Below, piece by piece: positions 26,256 to 34,439 of a stretch of DNA of 34,439 nt. Within the stretch, counting starts at the first letter, position 1. The number at the start of each line of letters is the position of its first letter. The DNA is from Butyrivibrio sp. (GTDB lineage: Bacteria > Bacillota > Clostridia > Lachnospirales > Lachnospiraceae), in NCBI GenBank assembly GCA_024697425.1, contig JAILFT010000108.1:1-34439 (forward strand), read 5' to 3'. The notes beneath the pieces are model-generated. The model saw nothing but the letters and a program-made list of their open reading frames with translations. It ran no database searches and was not told where the DNA came from. The position numbers and the translations under genes were made by a program.

Positions 26256-27413
26256 TTATCTTCTGTAAAACTTCCTCATGGTGTCCACCTGAGACTTAAG
26301 TGTATCAATCAGATAATCTATCTCCTCTTTGGTGGTCTCCAGTGACATGCTGATACGAATTGTCGACTCCAAAAGATCCTTATCAAGACCGATTGCCCGC
26401 AAAGTATCGGAAACATGCGGGTTATTGGAGGTGCAGGCGCTTCCCGCAGACACATAGATTTCCTTGCTGCTGAGCATGTTAAGCACCGTCTCCGCTCTAA
26501 GGCCCCTTATGGAGAGACTCACAATGTGGGGCGCTCCCTTATAGCACTCAGGCCCGTTGAGCTTTATATCTGAAATTCCCGCCTCAAGGCTGTCCATAAG
26601 GTACTTCTTGAGCTCGTAGAGATTCCTGATCTTCTCGTCAAAATTCTCATAGCACATCTTTGCCGCAAGAGCCATTCCCGCGCAGCCCGGAACATTCTCG
26701 GTTCCGGATCTCATACCCTTTTGCTGGCCTCCGCCGTAGCAGATGGGGCTTATCTTGGTTCCCTTTTTGATGTAGAGGAATCCCACGCCCTTAGGGCCAT
26801 GGATCTTGTGAGAGCTTACCGACATAAGGTCTATGTTCATGGATCTTGGGCGAAGCACCAGTTTGCCATAGCCCTGGACCGCATCCACATGGAATACAAT
26901 ATCCTTCCTGAATGCCTTTATCAGCTTGCCGGCTTCCTCCAGAGGCTGAACCGAACCGATCTCATTGTTCACCGCCATTATGGAAACCAGGATGGTGTCC
27001 TCCCTGAGGGCCGCCTTAAGATCCTCAAGCCTTATAACGCCGTATTCATCCACCGGAAGGTATGTAATCTCAAATCCCTGTCTCTGCAGTTCTGCGCAGG
27101 TCTCTGAAACCGCCGGGTGCTCGATGGAGGTTGTTATGATGTGCTTACCCCTCCAGGCATTGGCCTTGGCTGTTCCAAGAATTGCCAGATTGTCCGACTC
27201 AGTGCCGCCGGAGGTAAACAAGATCTCCGAGGGATCAACCTTAAGTGTCCCCGCTATTATCTCCCTTGCGGAAAAGAGCCTGCTGTCAGCCATGGTTCCC
27301 ATATGATGGACGCTGGAGGCGTTTCCGTATTCTTCTGTCATGACTTTGGCCACCAGCTGTGCGACCTCGTCAAAGGCCCTTGTGGTGGCTGAATTATCCA
27401 AATATGCTTTCAT
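26256..27413 (-). CDS. Cysteine desulfurase (NifS/IscS-like)
   Basis: YLDNSATTRAFDEV, FTSGGTESDNLAI, SSHKIHGPKGVGFLYI, VSAGSACTSNNPHVS. Confidence 0.93.
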   Translation of the reverse strand: MKAYLDNSATTRAFDEVAQLVAKVMTEEYGNASSVHHMGTMADSRLFSAREIIAGTLKVDPSEILFTSGGTESDNLAILGTAKANAWRGKHIITTSIEHPAVSETCAELQRQGFEITYLPVDEYGVIRLEDLKAALREDTILVSIMAVNNEIGSVQPLEEAGKLIKAFRKDIVFHVDAVQGYGKLVLRPRSMNIDLMSVSSHKIHGPKGVGFLYIKKGTKISPICYGGGQQKGMRSGTENVPGCAGMALAAKMCYENFDEKIRNLYELKKYLMDSLEAGISDIKLNGPECYKGAPHIVSLSIRGLRAETVLNMLSSKEIYVSAGSACTSNNPHVSDTLRAIGLDKDLLESTIRISMSLETTKEEIDYLIDTLKSQVDTMRKFYRR

Positions 27414-27421
27414 AATATCTT

Positions 27422-28177
27422 TTATCTCTCAAAATGGTACATGAGCCAGGAGATAATGGTGAATCCCGCTGTCTCAGTCCTTAATATTCTTCTGCCCAGG
27501 GTAATGGGCTTAATGTCATTGTCCATGCAAAGATTTATCTCATCCTCTGAAAAACCTCCCTCTGGACCTATAAACACAGCTACGCTCTGGCCCGGCTCAA
27601 TACCGTCGATAAGAGCTCTTGTCACGGAGATGTCCTCTGCATTCTCATAGGGGATCATTTTAACATCTATCCCCTCACTTTTACAAAGCTCGATAGCCTG
27701 CTTCATGGTAACAGGCATGGAAACTTCAGGGATGATGGCGCGCTTACTCTGCTTGGCCGCAGCTTCCGCTATGGCCTGCCACCTGCCAACCTTGCTCTTT
27801 GCCTTCTTCTCATCAAGCTTGACGATGCATCTTTTGGTAGACATGGGGATCACCTTGTAGGCACCCAGTTCTACGGCCTTCTGGATTATCAGCTCCATCT
27901 TGTCCACCTTGGGAAGCCCCTGGAAAAGATATATCTTTGAAGGAAGCTCCCTGCCCTGCTCCTCGATGAAGCAAAGCTTTCCAAGAACGCTCTCGGGAGT
28001 GATCTCTTCTATCTCGTAAAAGAGCTCCCGGCCGTCCCCGTCTCTTTCGCTGACGGAGAACTGCTCTCCCTTCTGCATGCGAAGGACATTCGCGATATGA
28101 TTGTAATCGGCTCCGGTTATCTCAACCGTCTTGCAGTCTGCGGAAATCTGACTGCTGTCCACAAAAAAATGATACAT
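27422..28177 (-). CDS. rsmE: 16S rRNA m3U1498 methyltransferase RsmE
   Basis: NHIANVLRMQKGEQF, KAVELGAYKVIPM, AVFIGPEGGFSEDEI, LGRRILRTETAGF. Confidence 0.93.
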   Translation of the reverse strand: MYHFFVDSSQISADCKTVEITGADYNHIANVLRMQKGEQFSVSERDGDGRELFYEIEEITPESVLGKLCFIEEQGRELPSKIYLFQGLPKVDKMELIIQKAVELGAYKVIPMSTKRCIVKLDEKKAKSKVGRWQAIAEAAAKQSKRAIIPEVSMPVTMKQAIELCKSEGIDVKMIPYENAEDISVTRALIDGIEPGQSVAVFIGPEGGFSEDEINLCMDNDIKPITLGRRILRTETAGFTIISWLMYHFER

Positions 28178-29214
28178 TAGTTTTTCCTCGAAGTGATGGA
28201 AACCCAGTCGCCCTGATGATGGATCTCCAGGATCTCAAGGCCTGCATCCAGATGTGCCTTTTTGACCTCTTCTTCCTTGGTATTGATGATACCGGAGGTG
28301 ATGTAGATGCCGCCCTTCTTGAGCTGTCCCAGGATTACGGGAGTGAGGGGCACCAGCACGTTAGCCAGAATATTGGCCACTACAATATCATATTTATCGT
28401 AACCGACAGTGTCCTGAACAGTCTTATCATCAATGATATTTCCTATCATCATGTCAAACTTATCGGGAGCAATGCCGTTGTTTTCCATATTTTCCTTAAC
28501 GGCGGGAACGGCACACTTATCAAGATCCGTACCGACAGCATGTCTGGCTCCGAACATAAGGGCAAGTATGGAGAGAACTCCGCTTCCTGTTCCCACATCC
28601 AAAAGCTCGGTTTCGGGAGTGACATACTTCTTGAGCATGCGGATACAAAGCTGTGTTGTCTCATGCATTCCGGTTCCGAAAGCAGTTCCGGGATCGATGT
28701 GCAGCACCATGGAAGCCTTATCTTCGTCCTCAGCGCTCTCTTTTTCCCATGAAGGAATCACAAGTATATCATCAATATAGAATTTGTGGAAGTACTGTTT
28801 CCAGTTATTGATCCAGTCTATGTCCTCGGTAACATCCACAGAGATGGTTCCGTCACCGATATCGGAAAATTCCTTGAGTTCATCGAGCTTCTCTCTTATA
28901 GCAGCCTGCATCTCCTCCGGAGTCTTAAGTACTTTCTCGTATTCTCCCTCATCATTTGGAAGTTCAACGGTGAGCATGTTGTTGTCATCTATCTCCAGGA
29001 AAAAGTTAAGATAGGCAACACCGCTCTCAATCTTAGGTCCGTTGTCGTCCGGCTCAAGCTCGGGAGCATCAATGAACATCTGCTCCTTGTCCTGGGCGGT
29101 AAGAGGAGCGTTGTCCTCTATCTGAGCACCCTCAAGGCCAATGTCCTCAAGGTAGCTGACAATGATATCCTCGGACTCTTCGTTGGTGCGAACTCTAAAT
29201 CTCATCCATTTCAT
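28177..29214 (-). CDS. prmA: Ribosomal protein L11 methyltransferase
   Basis: LHIDPGTAFGTGMHETTQLCI, LLDVGTGSGVLSILA, VVANILANVLVPL. Confidence 0.94.
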   Translation of the reverse strand: MKWMRFRVRTNEESEDIIVSYLEDIGLEGAQIEDNAPLTAQDKEQMFIDAPELEPDDNGPKIESGVAYLNFFLEIDDNNMLTVELPNDEGEYEKVLKTPEEMQAAIREKLDELKEFSDIGDGTISVDVTEDIDWINNWKQYFHKFYIDDILVIPSWEKESAEDEDKASMVLHIDPGTAFGTGMHETTQLCIRMLKKYVTPETELLDVGTGSGVLSILALMFGARHAVGTDLDKCAVPAVKENMENNGIAPDKFDMMIGNIIDDKTVQDTVGYDKYDIVVANILANVLVPLTPVILGQLKKGGIYITSGIINTKEEEVKKAHLDAGLEILEIHHQGDWVSITSRKN

Positions 29215-29244
29215 AAGTCATATTCCTCTTTATATACGCACTAA

Positions 29245-29375
29245 ATCGCGTAAAGCTGACACGCCCTCGCAAATGCCTGACATTTACGAGCACGTGTTAA
29301 ACGTCATATGATCACCGGCCGGCTTTTGTGCAAACACACGCCTGCCGGTGCCCCCATGACTTAGCTTCACGCGAT
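29245..29375. repeat. Structured intergenic element E3 (three-way-junction-like)
   Basis: Outer arms ATCGCGTAAAGCT (29245-29257) / AGCTTCACGCGAT (29363-29375), 12/13, with the mismatch G.U in minus-strand RNA. Inner hairpins ACACGCCCTCGCAAATG/CATTTACGAGCACGTGT and ACCGGCCGGC/GCCTGCCGGT. Confidence 0.65.
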
Positions 29376-30553
29376 CATTCCCAAAACTTCTTTTTCTTTT
29401 TGCCGCCTGATCCACCGGGATCCTTGCTGTCGCCGCTTCCCATCACACGCTCTGCTGCAGTGAGGGAATCACCTGTCTTCTCATCAAACTTCTTAAGAAG
29501 ATCCTTGGCCTCCTTTGAGAGTTTCTCGGGAACCTGAACCACCAGAGTAACATAGTGGTCGCCTCTCTGATCCTTGTCCCTGAGGGAAGGTACACCCTTG
29601 CCCCTTAATCTTACCCTTGTATCGGTCTGGGTTCCGGCCTTAACATCGTAGGCAACCTTGCCGTCAACTGTATCAATAAGAACAGTTCCGCCAAGAGCTG
29701 CAATAGCAAAGGATACGGGAACCATTGAGTAGATATTGTAGCCGTCCCTCTGGAAAATAGGATGATCGGATACAATAACCTCAACAAGAAGGTCTCCTCT
29801 TGGTCCGCCGTTCACACCGGGCTCACCCTTATCCCTTATCCTTACGCTCTGTCCGTTATCAATTCCTGCAGGAATGGTGACCTTGATCTTCTTTCTGCTG
29901 GCAATATATCCGCTTCCGTGACAGTCTGTACACTTCTCCTTGATGACCTTACCTGTGCCTCCGCACTCGGGACAGGTCTGAACATTTCTTACTGTTCCGA
30001 AGAAAGACTGCTGTGTATATACAATCTGTCCCTTACCGCCGCACTTTGTACAGGTCTGAGCCGTTGTTCCGGGCTTAGCTCCTGTTCCGTGGCAGGTAGG
30101 GCAGGGATCCTTCATGGTAAGTTCCAGCTCCTTCTCGCAGCCGAATACAGCCTCAAGGAAGGTGACTCTTACGCTGGCTCTTAAGTTTGCGCCCTTTGAA
30201 GGTCCGCTTCTGGCGCCGCCTCTTGAACGACCGCCGCCAAAGAAATCACCGAAGATATCACCAAAGATATCGCCGAAGTCAGCACCGCTGAAGTCAAAGC
30301 CTCCGAATCCGCCCTGACCACCTTCAAAAGCAGCATGACCGAACTGATCGTACTGGCGCTTCTTCTCCGGATCACTAAGAACCGCATATGCCTCTGAAGC
30401 CTCTTTAAACTTCTCGGCAGCTGCATCATCTCCGGGGTTCATATCAGGATGATACTTCTTGGCCAGGACTCTGTAGGCTTTCTTTATCTCTTCCTCCGTG
30501 GCGTTCTTGCCAACACCAAGGACCTCGTAATAATCTCGTTTCTGTTCTGCCAT
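29375..30553 (-). CDS. dnaJ: Chaperone DnaJ
   Basis: J domain ([30 protein letters not shown]), G/F region, four CxxCxGxG zinc motifs. Confidence 0.96.
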   Translation of the reverse strand: MAEQKRDYYEVLGVGKNATEEEIKKAYRVLAKKYHPDMNPGDDAAAEKFKEASEAYAVLSDPEKKRQYDQFGHAAFEGGQGGFGGFDFSGADFGDIFGDIFGDFFGGGRSRGGARSGPSKGANLRASVRVTFLEAVFGCEKELELTMKDPCPTCHGTGAKPGTTAQTCTKCGGKGQIVYTQQSFFGTVRNVQTCPECGGTGKVIKEKCTDCHGSGYIASRKKIKVTIPAGIDNGQSVRIRDKGEPGVNGGPRGDLLVEVIVSDHPIFQRDGYNIYSMVPVSFAIAALGGTVLIDTVDGKVAYDVKAGTQTDTRVRLRGKGVPSLRDKDQRGDHYVTLVVQVPEKLSKEAKDLLKKFDEKTGDSLTAAERVMGSGDSKDPGGSGGKKKKKFWE

Positions 30554-30578
30554 AAATGTTCCTCTGTATTAATCTCCT

Positions 30579-30610
30579 ATTAGCCAGACGGCATACACCG
30601 CCTGGCTAAT
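30579..30610 (-). promoter_or_regulatory. dnaK-dnaJ intergenic hairpin without T-tract
   Basis: Minus RNA ATTAGCCAGGCGG-tgtatg-CCGTCTGGCTAAT: 13 bp stem with one G.U. Confidence 0.7.
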
Positions 30611-30637
30611 AATTATAACATCTTTTTGAGAAAATGC

Positions 30638-33279
<2,642 letters not shown>

Positions 33280-33300
33280 ACCAAATGCCTCCTTATCCTG

Positions 33301-34332
33301 CTATTCCTTTTTATATAGATCATCAAGCGCATGTCGCATATTTTTCAAAGTTGAGATAACCTTGTCATAATCCATTCGCTTAGGTCCGATGATTCCTACG
33401 GTACCCTTCATGCCATCACCCAGTTCATAGGTTGCAGTTACAACGCTGCAGTCCTTCATGGCCTGAACAGGAGTCTCGTTTCCGATGTACACCTGAATGC
33501 CTGTCTCTCCGCTCTCAGCAGAAAGAGTGTTCTCTACGATACTGGACAGATCGCTTGTATCCTCAAAGGTGCTAAGGAGCTCACTTGCCTTGGCATTGTC
33601 TGTAAGCTCAGGATACTTAAAGAAGTTTGTTGTACCGCTTGTATATATCTGAAGATCTTCATCAGCTGTGATTGATTCTGCAGCTGCATCGATCACGTTA
33701 CCTATGATCTCACTGTGGATACCGGCCTCCTGCTTGACTGCGGCTATAAGGCCAAGATTGATATCCTCAACTGCCAGTCCGTCAAGCCTTGTATTCAAAA
33801 GAATATTGAGCTTGAGCATTGTGGCATCATCCAAAATCTCTTCAACGGTTATGATCTTGTTCTTGATAACATTGCCTTCTATGACGATAGTTGCAAGAAG
33901 ATGTTCATCGTCCACCTTGGAGATCTGGATGAACTTAAGCTTGTTCTTGCGGATCTGTGGAGCTGAGATCATTGTGGCGTAATTGGTATCAACTGCCAGG
34001 GTCTTAGCCACCTGTTTAAGGAGATTCTCAAGCTTCTCTTCCTTATCAAGAAGCATCTCCTTCATATTCTCAACTTCCTGCTCCTTTTCCCTCAGCATCT
34101 CATCTACATATACTCTGTAGCCCTGATCTGAAGGGATACGACCAGCTGAAGTGTGGGGCTGCAAAATAAGCCCCATCTCCTCAAGGTCTGCCATCTCATT
34201 TCTGATGGTGGCTGAGCTAAGGTTAAGATCCGTGTATTTGGAGATCGTCCTGCTGCCTACCGGCTCTCCGGTCTCCAAATAGTTCTTAACTATTGCATGA
34301 AGTATGATCCGTTTTCTTTCGTCAAGTTCCAA
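33301..34332 (-). CDS. hrcA: Heat-inducible transcription repressor HrcA
   Basis: RKRIILHAIVKNYLETGEPVGSRTISKYTDLNLSSATIRNEMADLEEMGLILQPHTSAGRIPSDQGYRVYVD. Confidence 0.96.
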   Translation of the reverse strand: MELDERKRIILHAIVKNYLETGEPVGSRTISKYTDLNLSSATIRNEMADLEEMGLILQPHTSAGRIPSDQGYRVYVDEMLREKEQEVENMKEMLLDKEEKLENLLKQVAKTLAVDTNYATMISAPQIRKNKLKFIQISKVDDEHLLATIVIEGNVIKNKIITVEEILDDATMLKLNILLNTRLDGLAVEDINLGLIAAVKQEAGIHSEIIGNVIDAAAESITADEDLQIYTSGTTNFFKYPELTDNAKASELLSTFEDTSDLSSIVENTLSAESGETGIQVYIGNETPVQAMKDCSVVTATYELGDGMKGTVGIIGPKRMDYDKVISTLKNMRHALDDLYKKE

Positions 34333-34385
34333 ACTGCACCTCTTCCTCTGTTAACCGGTTTTCATCGGAATGGTTCTTTGGGATG

Positions 34386-34412
34386 TTAGCACTCGCCTCT
34401 TTCGAGTGCTAA
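34386..34412. promoter_or_regulatory. CIRCE operator of the hrcA-grpE-dnaK-dnaJ operon
   Basis: Exact TTAGCACTC-N9-GAGTGCTAA. Confidence 0.97.
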
Positions 34413-34422
34413 CATCTTCTGT

Positions 34423-34428
34423 ATCATA
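34423..34428 (-). promoter_or_regulatory. Likely -10 box (TATGAT) of the hrcA operon promoter
   Basis: Minus-strand TATGAT just upstream of CIRCE. The -35 would fall beyond the window. Confidence 0.45.
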
Positions 34429-34439
34429 AAATATCACTA

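Noticed and set aside
25444-26268. 274 aa plus-strand ORF opposite thiI
   Set aside because: Antisense to thiI, no recognisable protein features.

Overview
This window looks like a mostly core-genome segment of a Firmicutes bacterium, probably Lachnospiraceae (a Butyrivibrio-like genus is a guess from gene content and composition). Most genes are on the minus strand. Recognisable blocks: a secreted coiled-coil surface protein (+); a PP2C phosphatase / Ser-Thr kinase / small membrane protein / ABC transporter cluster; ftsE-ftsX-M23 peptidase-S41 protease; a PucR/CdaR-type regulator divergent from a YjfB-family gene; CvfB-like S1 protein; acyl-ACP thioesterase; tRNA-Gln(CUG) just downstream of type III glutamine synthetase; ireB-ruvX-DUF1292-rnj-truncated mltG-trmR-U32 peptidase; mtaB divergent from an HPr-like gene; and CIRCE-hrcA-grpE-dnaK-dnaJ-prmA-rsmE-cysteine desulfurase-thiI. 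The most interesting unexplained signal is a set of three ~127-144 nt intergenic elements (11981-12124, 15470-15596, 29245-29375). Each is closed by a 13-15 bp long-range stem and encloses two or more internal hairpins. Two of them share sequence motifs, and one carries an adjacent 43 bp near-perfect duplication. No CRISPR array, transposase, prophage or rRNA was seen. All product calls come from reading the translations by eye; no database search was run.
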